Below, piece by piece: positions 1-5,445 of a stretch of DNA of 5,445 bases. Each line of letters begins with the position of its first letter. The stretch's first letter is position 1. Source of the stretch: an uncultured Odoribacter sp. Its GTDB lineage: Bacteria; Bacteroidota; Bacteroidia; Bacteroidales; Marinifilaceae. The translations under genes and the position numbers were made by a program. The stretch spans positions 1 to 5,445 of the forward strand of contig CAJUQA010000035.1 of assembly GCA_910588375.1 (NCBI GenBank), in the 5' to 3' direction. The notes beneath the pieces were generated by a model. The model saw only the letters and a program-made list of their open reading frames with translations. It did not search any database and was not told the origin of the DNA.

Positions 1-170
1 TACCCACGCTTGACCGGGTATATATGTGTGTATATACGGCAAACGTGAACGTTTGTACTGCTTATCCTTTCTTACTGAAAATTGGCGATTTTCTAATCTA
101 GGATAAAACTAAACGCTTCAAATCAAATATGTCCGCTGCGACAGAATACGCTTACTCTCATCGCAACGGA
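1..170 (-). ncRNA. Candidate structured small RNA or long structured 5' leader, cut by window edge
   Basis: No protein is visible here. Read on the minus strand, the segment starts at the expected start site of a TATCTTTG promoter and is a chain of inverted repeats. (1) Bases 132-170 form a 10-bp stem (TCCGTTGCGA with TCGCAGCGGA) topped by a second 6-bp stem (AGAGTA/TATTCT) and an AGCG loop. (2) Bases 62-67 and 101-106 (TTATCC/GGATAA) enclose a perfect 6-bp hairpin at 77-93. (3) Bases 40-55 form a 6-bp hairpin with a 4-base loop. (4) Bases 18-37 form a 7-bp hairpin, GTATATA/TATATAC. (5) Bases 1-5 and 16-20 pair (TACCC/GGGTA), competing with (4). The first stem has two G-U pairs as minus-strand RNA, which become C-A mismatches on the plus strand, so minus transcription is favoured. 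No ATG occurs on the minus strand in bases 1-130. It could be a free small RNA or the leader of a gene left of the window. I do not recognise the family. Confidence 0.4.
132..170 (-). repeat. Strong two-part stem-loop at the expected 5' end of the left-hand transcript
   Basis: The arms at 161-170 and 132-141 pair over 10 bp with one G-U. After a small internal loop (TG opposite G), 6 more pairs (one G-U) close a 4-base AGCG loop. There is no T-run after it on either strand, so it does not look like an intrinsic terminator. Its first base lies about 2 bases after the TATCTTTG box, so the RNA would begin almost directly with the stem, as is common for stable small RNAs and protected leaders. 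Confidence 0.7.
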
Positions 171-171
171 A

Positions 172-202
172 CAAAGATATATATAAAAAATTAAAAAGTA
201 AA
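172..202 (-). promoter_or_regulatory. Bacteroidota-type promoter for the structured RNA
   Basis: On the minus strand TATCTTTG (179-172) matches the Bacteroides -7 consensus TAnnTTTG exactly. At the standard 19-base spacing lies TTTA (202-199), three of four matches to the -33 TTTG box. Transcription would start near 165-170, at the foot of the strong stem-loop. It lies just after the nrdG stop and its possible terminator, so it would begin a separate transcript running leftward. Confidence 0.5.
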
Positions 203-214
203 AGAAGTTGAAAT

Positions 215-232
215 GTTGAAAACCTCTTCAAC
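215..232 (-). terminator. Possible intrinsic terminator after nrdG
   Basis: Minus-strand GTTGAA and TTCAAC form a 6-bp stem with a 6-base loop, starting in the last codons of nrdG. It is followed by a T-rich stretch (about 178-210) broken by A and C. The stem is short and AT-rich and the T-tract is not immediate, so this is a weak call. Its position between nrdG and the next promoter supports it. Confidence 0.35.
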
Positions 233-740
233 CTTCCCATGAAACAAAAGTTCCGTCCCTTTGCATCACCAAGGAACGTTTCACATCGATGATCCGCTGG
301 TTGGAGGAACCACGAAAGCGCAGGGAGGTATCGCGCAAACTGGCAACAAAGGGGCCATCGACAAGTACATCCACCACATCCAGAATGCGACGCAGGGAGG
401 TATCGGCACAAATCGCTTCATAAATAAATCCCGTGTAACACCATATTGTCTTACCTGCCCGACAGATTTCGCGACACAATGGCAATACGGCATCCAGTTG
501 ATACAGCGGATCGCCGCCCGACAACGTAACATTAAAATCATTTTCAATGATACGGTCAAGCACTTGGCGCACGGTCATATCCGAACCCGCCCGAAAATCC
601 CACGATTGCGGATTATGGCATCCACGGCACCGGTGGCAGCAACCGGCCAAATAGACCGATGTCCGCAAACCGGGACCGTCGACGGCTGTCCCGTCGATAA
701 TTTCCAATACCCGAAGGCTATTTGTGGACAACCCGGTCAT
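228..740 (-). CDS. nrdG: Anaerobic ribonucleoside-triphosphate reductase activating protein (radical SAM)
   Basis: NrdG is the cytoplasmic activase of class III ribonucleotide reductase: it uses a [4Fe-4S] cluster and S-adenosylmethionine to make the glycyl radical on NrdD. The 170-residue product has the usual length for the family. Visible features are the early D21-G-P-G-L-R-T segment, the radical-SAM cluster motif CX3CX2C (Cys34, Cys38, Cys41) followed by HNPQSW, the SAM-binding SGGDP (74-78), WCYTG (100-104), and the C-terminal VDGPF...RFRGSSNQR segment (127-149) typical of NrdG. I chose the ATG at 740: it puts the conserved region at the family's usual distance from the N-terminus. The frame stays open to 878, but those 46 codons lie inside nrdD and give no NrdG-like sequence. 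The start overlaps the end of nrdD by 23 bases, so the two are probably translationally coupled and made together. All key residues are present. Confidence 0.97.
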   Translation of the reverse strand: MTGLSTNSLRVLEIIDGTAVDGPGLRTSVYLAGCCHRCRGCHNPQSWDFRAGSDMTVRQVLDRIIENDFNVTLSGGDPLYQLDAVLPLCREICRAGKTIWCYTGFIYEAICADTSLRRILDVVDVLVDGPFVASLRDTSLRFRGSSNQRIIDVKRSLVMQRDGTFVSWEG

Positions 741-2925
741 GAAGCTCCGCCAATTTCGCACTATTCCAACGGTCAGTCGTACCAACGAGATACCCGGTGA
801 TGCGCTGCAGTCTGTCAATTGCCCGACTACCGCATTTCGGACAGCTTTCCAAATCGGCCGCAGCATCCTCATAACCACATGTCATACAACGGTTGCGGTT
901 GTGGTTCACCGAACAATACCCCATATTGTACTGATCCATCAAATCCACAATATTGGCAATCGCCTCGGGATTGTGGGTAGCATCGCCGTCGATCTCCACA
1001 TAAAAAATATGCCCTCCGCGTGTCAATTCGTGATAAGGCGCTTCTATTTTCGCCTTATGCCGTGGCGAGCAATGATAATAAACGGGAACATGGTTCGAAT
1101 TCGTATAATAAGCCTTATCCGTAATGCCGGACAGAATACCGAACGATTTGCGGTCCTTGACCGTGAACTTACCGGAAAGCCCCTCTGCCGGGGTAGCAAG
1201 AATTGAAAAATTATGGTCGTATTTTTCAGAAAACTCGTTAGCACGACTCCGCATAAACGAAACGATTTTCAATCCCAACTGCTGTGCCTCATCCGACTCC
1301 CCGTGGTGCTTGCCGACAAGGGCAATCAGGCATTCCGCCAACCCGATAAAACCGATTCCAAGTGTCCCTTGGTTGATGACCGGCTCAATACAATCCGTCG
1401 GTTTCAGATTTTCCGAACCGACCCACAAGCGGGACATGAGCAAAGGGAACTGTTTGGCAAGTGCCGTCTTCTGAAAATCAAAACGGTCGCACAACTGACG
1501 TCCCACAACATCAAGCACATGATCCAGCTTCTTAAAAAACGCAACAATCCGCTCCTCCTTGTCCTGGATATTCATACACTCGATAGCCAAACGGACAATA
1601 TTGACTGTCGTAAAACTGAGATTGCCCCGTCCGACGGAAGTCTTCTCCCCGTACCTGTTTTCAAACACACGTGTCCTGCATCCCATCGTGGCCACCTCAT
1701 ATTTATAACGCTCCGAATCATCCGCTTTCCATTTCTCATGCTGATTGAATGTAGCATCAAGATTCACGAAATTTGGGAAAAAACGACGTGCAGCCACCTT
1801 GCAGGCCAATTGATACAAATCATAATTGCGGTCATCGGGCAGATAACTCACACCGCGTTTCTTCTTCCATATTTGAATCGGAAATATGGCGGTGGCCCCA
1901 TTACCCACCCCCTCATAAGTAGAATGGAGCAGTTCGCGTATAATACAACGTCCTTCCGCCGAAGTATCCGTCCCATAATTGATTGAACTGAACACCACTT
2001 GATTACCGCCCCGCGAATGAATCGTATTCATATTATGGATAAACGCTTCCATCGCCTGATGCACACGGCTCACAGTGGAATTGACGGCATGTTGCAGATA
2101 ACGTTCCTCTCCCTCAAGCCCAAACAGCGGCTTAGACAAAAAATCGGCAATCTCCGCATCATACAAATGGTGCAAATCTTGTCCGGAAAGCTCCTCCAGT
2201 GTCTTGACCTCCTCGATGAACGAAGAACGCACGAACGGGGCAAGATAAAAATCAAATGCGGGAATAGCCTGTCCGCCGTGCATTTCATTTTGAGCAGTCT
2301 CCATAGAAATACACCCGATAATACTGGCGGTTTCAATACGTTTGGCGGGACGGGACTCCCCATGCCCCGCCGTGAACCCGTATTTCAATATCTTGTCCAG
2401 GGGGTGTTGCACACACGTAAGACTCTTCGTCGGATAATAATCCTTATCATGGATATGGATATAACCGGCATTGACAGCCTCCCTCGCTTCGGGAGAAAGT
2501 AAATAATCATCAACAAAAGGTTTCGTGGTCTCGCTGGCAAATTTCATCATCATTCCCGCCGGCGAATCCGTATTCATATTGGCATTCTCCCGGGTGATGT
2601 CGTTATTTTTCGCCTCGATAATTTCAAGAAACATATCGCGTGTCTTTGCCCGTCGGGCGATATTACGCTGATCGCGGTACGCAATATAACGCTTGGCCAC
2701 CTCCTTGCGGGGACTGTTCATCAATTCCAACTCCACCCGATCCTGAATCTCCTCCACCGTCATACGTTCATTCCCGCTGATACCAATCCGGTCAACAATT
2801 TTCTGAATCAAACCTTCATCCTCGCCCAATTCGGTTTGGAGCATCGCTTTACGGATAGCAGCCTTGATTTTTTCTTCATTATAGCCGACGACTCTGCCGT
2901 CACGCTTCACTACGATTTGTATCAT
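718..2925 (-). CDS. nrdD: Anaerobic (class III) ribonucleoside-triphosphate reductase, large subunit
   Basis: NrdD reduces ribonucleoside triphosphates to deoxy forms for DNA synthesis without oxygen or B12, using a glycyl radical. The 735-residue protein is full length. Residues 2-92 form an ATP-cone, the allosteric domain that senses ATP/dATP (MIQIVVKRDGRVVGYN start). The catalytic barrel follows, with Cys171 in SLTCVQHPL and Cys416 in MGCRTRV, which by family comparison are the likely active-site cysteines, then GRGNLSFTT (432-440) and GIGFIGLAE (523-531). Near the C-terminus four cysteines (680, 683, 695, 698, two CxxC pairs) form the zinc site. The RITGYLVG segment holds Gly711, the expected radical site. 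The ATG at 2925 gives the standard ATP-cone start. The gene lies 34 bases after the transporter stop and overlaps nrdG, which suggests one operon. No defect is visible. Confidence 0.98.
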   Translation of the reverse strand: MIQIVVKRDGRVVGYNEEKIKAAIRKAMLQTELGEDEGLIQKIVDRIGISGNERMTVEEIQDRVELELMNSPRKEVAKRYIAYRDQRNIARRAKTRDMFLEIIEAKNNDITRENANMNTDSPAGMMMKFASETTKPFVDDYLLSPEAREAVNAGYIHIHDKDYYPTKSLTCVQHPLDKILKYGFTAGHGESRPAKRIETASIIGCISMETAQNEMHGGQAIPAFDFYLAPFVRSSFIEEVKTLEELSGQDLHHLYDAEIADFLSKPLFGLEGEERYLQHAVNSTVSRVHQAMEAFIHNMNTIHSRGGNQVVFSSINYGTDTSAEGRCIIRELLHSTYEGVGNGATAIFPIQIWKKKRGVSYLPDDRNYDLYQLACKVAARRFFPNFVNLDATFNQHEKWKADDSERYKYEVATMGCRTRVFENRYGEKTSVGRGNLSFTTVNIVRLAIECMNIQDKEERIVAFFKKLDHVLDVVGRQLCDRFDFQKTALAKQFPLLMSRLWVGSENLKPTDCIEPVINQGTLGIGFIGLAECLIALVGKHHGESDEAQQLGLKIVSFMRSRANEFSEKYDHNFSILATPAEGLSGKFTVKDRKSFGILSGITDKAYYTNSNHVPVYYHCSPRHKAKIEAPYHELTRGGHIFYVEIDGDATHNPEAIANIVDLMDQYNMGYCSVNHNRNRCMTCGYEDAAADLESCPKCGSRAIDRLQRITGYLVGTTDRWNSAKLAELHDRVVHK

Positions 2926-2959
2926 AATTATTTAGTCCGTTTTATGAATTATTAATTTA

Positions 2960-4651
2960 TTACATCAGTATAAGTACAAGCAATTGAGCAGCCACAACGC
3001 GCAGGAACATCGTCAGAGGATACACCGTCGAATAGGCAACTGCCGGACAGTCATGTCCCGTAGAATTATTGGCGTAAGCAAGTGCCGGAGGGTCTGTCAT
3101 ACTTCCTCCGAAAAGCCCCATAATGCTCAGGAAATTCATTTTATAAACCTTACGGGCCAGGATGCCCACCCCCACCAAAGGAAAGAATGTGACAACAAAG
3201 CCCCATATCACCCACCACATCCCCATAGTGTTGAACACGGTAGCGGCAAAATTTCCGCCCGAAGCAATCCCCACGGAAGCAAGAAACAGACTGATACCGA
3301 TTTCACGCATAAAAAGCGAAGCCGCCGAGGAGGTATAAGTAACCAACTTGATTTTATAACCGAAACGACTAATAAGGATAGCCACAACCAACGGCCCACC
3401 CGCCAGCCCCAATTTCATGGGAACGGAAATACCGGGAAAAGCAATAGGAACAGACCCCAGCACAATACCCAAGAAAATACCGATGAAAAGAGTCGTAAGA
3501 TTCGGCTCATTCAACCGTTTCAACGAATTTCCAAGCTTGGAGGCAAGTCGGGAAATATCTTCTTCCGGTCCCACCACAGTAAGCCGGTCGCCCACTTGCA
3601 ACCTCAATTTAGGAGAAGCCAACAAATCAACCCCGGCACGATTCACGCGTGTTGCATTCAACTGATATACGGCATGAAGATGCAATTGGGCAAGAGTGAT
3701 TCCGTTAAACTCATTTTTCGTAATAAGAATCCTCCTTGAAACAATCTGGCTCGGCGTCGCCTCCCAGTCCATCTCCACCTCCGGGCCGATAACGGCCGCA
3801 AACCGATGCACATCGCCCCCTTGCGCCACGATAAGCAACTTATCCCCGCAATGGATATAGGTCTTGGCTGTCGGTATCTCCACCCGACCGTCGGAAGTAC
3901 GCAAGCGCGAAACGACAAAATCCCCGGCAATCACACGATGAAGCTGCACCAAATCATATCCGTCTATCAGCAGATTCGTCACCTCGAGCGTAAATATCCG
4001 GGGTTGGTGTTCCATATCCTGCAAATCACGGTCAATAGCTTTGACTTCCTTTTCCGTATCGATTCTGAACAACCGTTTAATCAACAGCATCGAAAGAATA
4101 ATGCCAATCACGCCAAGCGGATAAGCTGCGGCGTACCCCATCGCCATTTCCTCCGTAGCCAACCCCGCATCCGGATTCACTTGGAGAATCGCCTGCTGGG
4201 CAGCTCCAAGCCCCGGAGTATTGGTGACGGCTCCCGACATCACGCCAACCAAAGCGGTAATGGATATTTCTCCATCGATAAAAAATATCGCCACCACGAT
4301 AGCCACATTAAGCAGTATCACAAAACACGCCAACATATTGAGCCTCACCCCTCCCTTTTTGAAAGAGGAAAAGAACCCCGGCCCCACTTGCATACCGATA
4401 GCAAAAATAAACAGGATGAGCCCAAACTCCCGGAGAAAATGCAATACATCACTATTTGCCGTATATCCCCAATGCCCCATGAAAAGACCGACAAACAAAA
4501 CAAAGGTCACTCCTAACGAAATACCACAAATTTTTATTTTCCCCAGCAGAATCCCCGCAGCAATGACAAAAGAATACAAGACAATGGTCGATGCCAGCGT
4601 CATATTTCCGGGTGCAAATAATTGTAAAAACCATTCCATAATACAATCCAT
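2960..4651 (-). CDS. AspT/YidE-type membrane transporter with two RCK_C (TrkA_C) domains
   Basis: A 563-residue inner-membrane protein of the aspartate:alanine exchanger family (AspT/YidE/YbjL). Hydrophobic segments fill about residues 18-190 and 385-563. The cytoplasmic middle (about 212-377) holds two RCK_C-like units, each ending in a GD-K/R-L-hydrophobic strand (GDKLLIV 269-275; GDRLTVV 354-360). The two membrane halves are an internal duplication: GAVTNTPGLGAAQQ (140-153) matches GGSMTDPPALAYANN (515-529), and AAYPLG (175-180) matches TVYPLT (542-547). The substrate cannot be read from sequence. AspT itself swaps aspartate for alanine, but most Bacteroidota relatives are uncharacterised. 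The ATG at 4651 shares one base with the TAA of the carboxyltransferase remnant, and a second ATG four codons on (4639) is an equally good start. It lies 34 bases before nrdD, with no terminator or promoter seen between, so co-transcription is likely. Confidence 0.92.
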   Translation of the reverse strand: MDCIMEWFLQLFAPGNMTLASTIVLYSFVIAAGILLGKIKICGISLGVTFVLFVGLFMGHWGYTANSDVLHFLREFGLILFIFAIGMQVGPGFFSSFKKGGVRLNMLACFVILLNVAIVVAIFFIDGEISITALVGVMSGAVTNTPGLGAAQQAILQVNPDAGLATEEMAMGYAAAYPLGVIGIILSMLLIKRLFRIDTEKEVKAIDRDLQDMEHQPRIFTLEVTNLLIDGYDLVQLHRVIAGDFVVSRLRTSDGRVEIPTAKTYIHCGDKLLIVAQGGDVHRFAAVIGPEVEMDWEATPSQIVSRRILITKNEFNGITLAQLHLHAVYQLNATRVNRAGVDLLASPKLRLQVGDRLTVVGPEEDISRLASKLGNSLKRLNEPNLTTLFIGIFLGIVLGSVPIAFPGISVPMKLGLAGGPLVVAILISRFGYKIKLVTYTSSAASLFMREIGISLFLASVGIASGGNFAATVFNTMGMWWVIWGFVVTFFPLVGVGILARKVYKMNFLSIMGLFGGSMTDPPALAYANNSTGHDCPAVAYSTVYPLTMFLRVVAAQLLVLILM

Positions 4652-4800
4652 TATAAAGGCATATTGTTTTGTGTCATCTCCAGAGCCTGGATAAGCTTAT
4701 TCTTCGTCTGGGCGGGACGAATAATCTCATCTATATACCCCTTCTCAGCAACATAGTAGGGTATACTTTTTTTAATCTTAATTTCAGGAATAAATTCCTT
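4651..4800 (-). pseudogene. C-terminal remnant of a biotin-dependent acyl-CoA carboxyltransferase (MmdA/PccB-like)
   Basis: The last ~45 codons before the transporter read IPYYVAEKGYIDEII, RPAQTKNKLIQALEM and a final NNMPL. This matches, from memory, the C-terminus of propionyl-CoA carboxylase beta / methylmalonyl-CoA decarboxylase alpha subunits (PYxAAxxGYxDxVIxPxxTRxxLxxAxEM), where Bacteroides versions end near GNIPL. The full protein is about 510 residues; nearly all of it, including the whole acyl-CoA- and biotin-binding body, is missing. The frame stays open upstream to an ATG at 4932, but residues 1-48 of that reading resemble nothing I know, so the homology appears to begin near 4785. 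The gene was probably removed by a deletion or rearrangement that left its tail. The tail may persist because its stop overlaps the transporter ATG (TAATG), keeping a translational link. It is unlikely to be catalytic. Confidence 0.65.
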
Positions 4801-4972
4801 TTCGCACCTTGTGCATCCCATAATCCAAATGCTGTTTAAGGTGGAAAAGATAATTGAAGAAAAGTTCAAAGAAACCGGACGCCCAACAACACCGCGTATT
4901 TTCCGAAAAAATGCGGTTTGCCGGATATTCAATCGTACTTCGTAATTTACCGGGACATTTAGAATGCGTCAT
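4784..4972 (-). CDS. Short ORF of unknown status directly after the B12 riboswitch
   Basis: A 62-codon frame starts with ATG 43 bases after the end of the riboswitch aptamer, where a riboswitch-controlled gene would be expected. The product is aromatic-rich, with ASGFFELFFNYLFHLKQH near residues 31-48 and a basic end (MHKVRKGIYS). It has no signal peptide, clear membrane helix or motif I can name. It ends where the carboxyltransferase homology begins in another frame. It may be a small real gene, the decayed start of the gene once controlled by the riboswitch, or chance. Apart from the carboxyltransferase tail I see no other coding evidence in 4651-5015. Confidence 0.2.
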   Translation of the reverse strand: MTHSKCPGKLRSTIEYPANRIFSENTRCCWASGFFELFFNYLFHLKQHLDYGMHKVRKGIYS

Positions 4973-5015
4973 ACTTCAAAATCCAATCCACGAGATTATT
5001 GACAGTTATTTCATA

Positions 5016-5192
5016 CGCATGGCAGGTTTCCTGACTTATCCCCGATGATAACAACCTTCTCAGTCCAACATAGACCAATGGCTTTGATGATGTACCACCG
5101 TTGCAAATAGGATTCACAGTAGCGGGTCTGTTCAGGATTTTCACCTGATTCCCTTTTAATTTATGGCTTTTTACAAGCCATGTCACCATACG
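5016..5192 (-). promoter_or_regulatory. Cobalamin (adenosylcobalamin) riboswitch
   Basis: The minus strand carries the full aptamer. The closing P1 stem pairs CGTATGG (5192-5186) with CCATGCG (5022-5016), one wobble. Next come GGTGAC (5187-5182) and a hairpin, ATGGCTT/AAGCCAT. The conserved core follows: GGGAATCAGGTGAAAATCCT, then CAGACCCGCTACTGTGAATC. It ends in the 16-base B12 box AGTCAGGAAACCTGCC (5036-5021). These elements are canonical for the cobalamin family, which normally lowers expression when adenosylcobalamin binds. No clear terminator hairpin with a T-run follows the aptamer, so control may act on translation, as is usual in Bacteroidota. The next intact gene on this strand is the transporter, about 365 bases on, after a carboxyltransferase remnant; nrdD and nrdG follow. 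Identity is near certain; the present-day target is inferred. Confidence 0.97.
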
Positions 5193-5196
5193 GATG

Positions 5197-5227
5197 CAAA
5201 GATAAAAGAAATATTCAATTCCACAAA
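5197..5227 (-). promoter_or_regulatory. Consensus Bacteroidota promoter driving the riboswitch transcript
   Basis: On the minus strand TTTG (5227-5224) and TATCTTTG (5204-5197) are separated by exactly 19 bases, a full match to the Bacteroides -33/-7 consensus (TTTG-N19-TAnnTTTG). Start would fall around 5190-5193, at the first base of the riboswitch P1 stem, so the aptamer forms the very 5' end of the RNA. Its intactness suggests that the riboswitch is still expressed despite the missing gene downstream. Confidence 0.85.
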
Positions 5228-5235
5228 TACCATTT

Positions 5236-5260
5236 GAAAATTTGGCTGTCCAATTTTTTC
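5236..5260. terminator. Possible bidirectional hairpin in the AT-rich spacer
   Basis: TTGG/CCAA (4 bp) around a 4-base loop, extended by four A-T pairs past a one-base bulge or mismatch, with A/T runs on both sides. It lies between the end of the partial right-hand gene and the riboswitch promoter, a sensible place for a terminator. The stem is weak. The rest of the spacer (5228-5318) is AT-rich and holds nothing else I can support. Confidence 0.3.
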
Positions 5261-5318
5261 AGAAATGATCTATGCCCTTATAAATTTAAAGATAAAAATA
5301 CGATTTTATTTAATTAAA

Positions 5319-5445
5319 TCAGTAATTATCGGTTTTAATAACACGTTTTCTCCTTTTACGCAACATCCCAAGACTTTTGAATATAGCCACGATTTCCGTT
5401 TTTAATGAATGGACGAATAGTGTTGTATAGAGTAGTTTTCCGGTT
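5319..5445 (-). CDS. Possible 3' end of an unidentified gene, cut by window edge
   Basis: On the minus strand one frame is open from the right edge to a TGA at 5319-5321, giving 41 residues that end in a basic tail (LGMLRKRRKRVIKTDNY) after a hydrophobic stretch (LLYTTLFVHSL). Such tails occur in glycosyltransferases and membrane-associated enzymes, but no motif confirms this. A second minus frame is open to a TAA at about 5359 and cannot be excluded as the real one. If real, the gene runs in the same direction as the others and ends about 90 bases before the riboswitch promoter. Confidence 0.3.
   Translation of the reverse strand, partial: TGKLLYTTLFVHSLKTEIVAIFKSLGMLRKRRKRVIKTDNY

Noticed and set aside
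123..161. 12-codon leader peptide (ATG at 161) in the structured RNA
   Set aside because: It starts inside the strong stem-loop, has no run of a regulatory amino acid and is not followed by an attenuator-like terminator.
261..800. 179-codon plus-strand ORF opposite nrdG and the nrdD end
   Set aside because: It is the antisense of clear nrdG/nrdD coding sequence and its product has no recognisable motif.
741..878. 46-codon N-terminal extension of nrdG
   Set aside because: It lies wholly inside nrdD and would add non-homologous sequence before a normal NrdG start at 740.
1213..1986. 257-codon plus-strand ORF opposite nrdD
   Set aside because: It is antisense to the catalytic core of NrdD, with no family features; long antisense frames are common opposite conserved genes.
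2926..2959. Possible promoter between the transporter and nrdD
   Set aside because: There is no TAnnTTTG box in the 34-base gap or just upstream of it, so an operon is the simpler reading.
3806..4516. 236-codon plus-strand ORF opposite the transporter
   Set aside because: It is antisense to transporter coding sequence; the product is histidine- and proline-rich with no domain.
4959..5189. 76-codon minus-strand ORF
   Set aside because: It is a translation of the riboswitch aptamer, whose sequence is explained by conserved RNA structure.
5265..5405. 46-codon plus-strand ORF in the right-hand spacer
   Set aside because: It is AT-rich and low-complexity, has no motif or Bacteroidota promoter noticed before it, and overlaps the better minus-strand reading.

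Overview
The window comes from a member of the Bacteroidota, most likely an anaerobic, Bacteroidales-type gut or oral bacterium. Two promoters carry the lineage-specific -7 box TATCTTTG, there are no strong Shine-Dalgarno sites, the proteins look Bacteroidales-like, and the base composition is mid-range. The genus cannot be fixed from the sequence alone.

Everything I can support with confidence is on the minus strand, so the window reads from right to left. At the far right (5319-5445) is the possible 3' end of an unrecognised gene. An AT-rich spacer with a hairpin follows, then a consensus Bacteroidota promoter (5197-5227) and a well-formed adenosylcobalamin (B12) riboswitch (5016-5192). The riboswitch is not followed by an obvious intact B12 gene. 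About 365 bases of low-coding sequence follow (4651-5015), with a 62-codon ORF of unknown status and the C-terminal ~45 residues of a biotin-dependent acyl-CoA carboxyltransferase, a decayed or truncated gene. Its TAA stop overlaps the ATG of a 563-residue AspT/YidE-type transporter (2960-4651). After 34 bases comes nrdD (718-2925), the anaerobic class III ribonucleotide reductase, overlapped by nrdG (228-740), its radical-SAM activase.

The layout (riboswitch, gene remnant, transporter, nrdD, nrdG; small gaps or overlaps; no other promoter seen in the junctions) suggests that the B12 riboswitch now lies at the head of a transcript that includes the oxygen-sensitive, B12-independent ribonucleotide reductase. 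That would be a sensible control if the cell also has a B12-dependent class II reductase, but the sequence shows only the arrangement, not the regulation.

Left of nrdG is a weak terminator-like hairpin (215-232), then a second TATCTTTG promoter (172-202). Directly at its expected start site is a 16-bp stem-loop (132-170) whose two wobble pairs work only in minus-strand RNA. Four more inverted repeats follow down to base 1, with no ATG on that strand. This looks like a structured small RNA or a long 5' leader running off the window, and it is the least explained element here.
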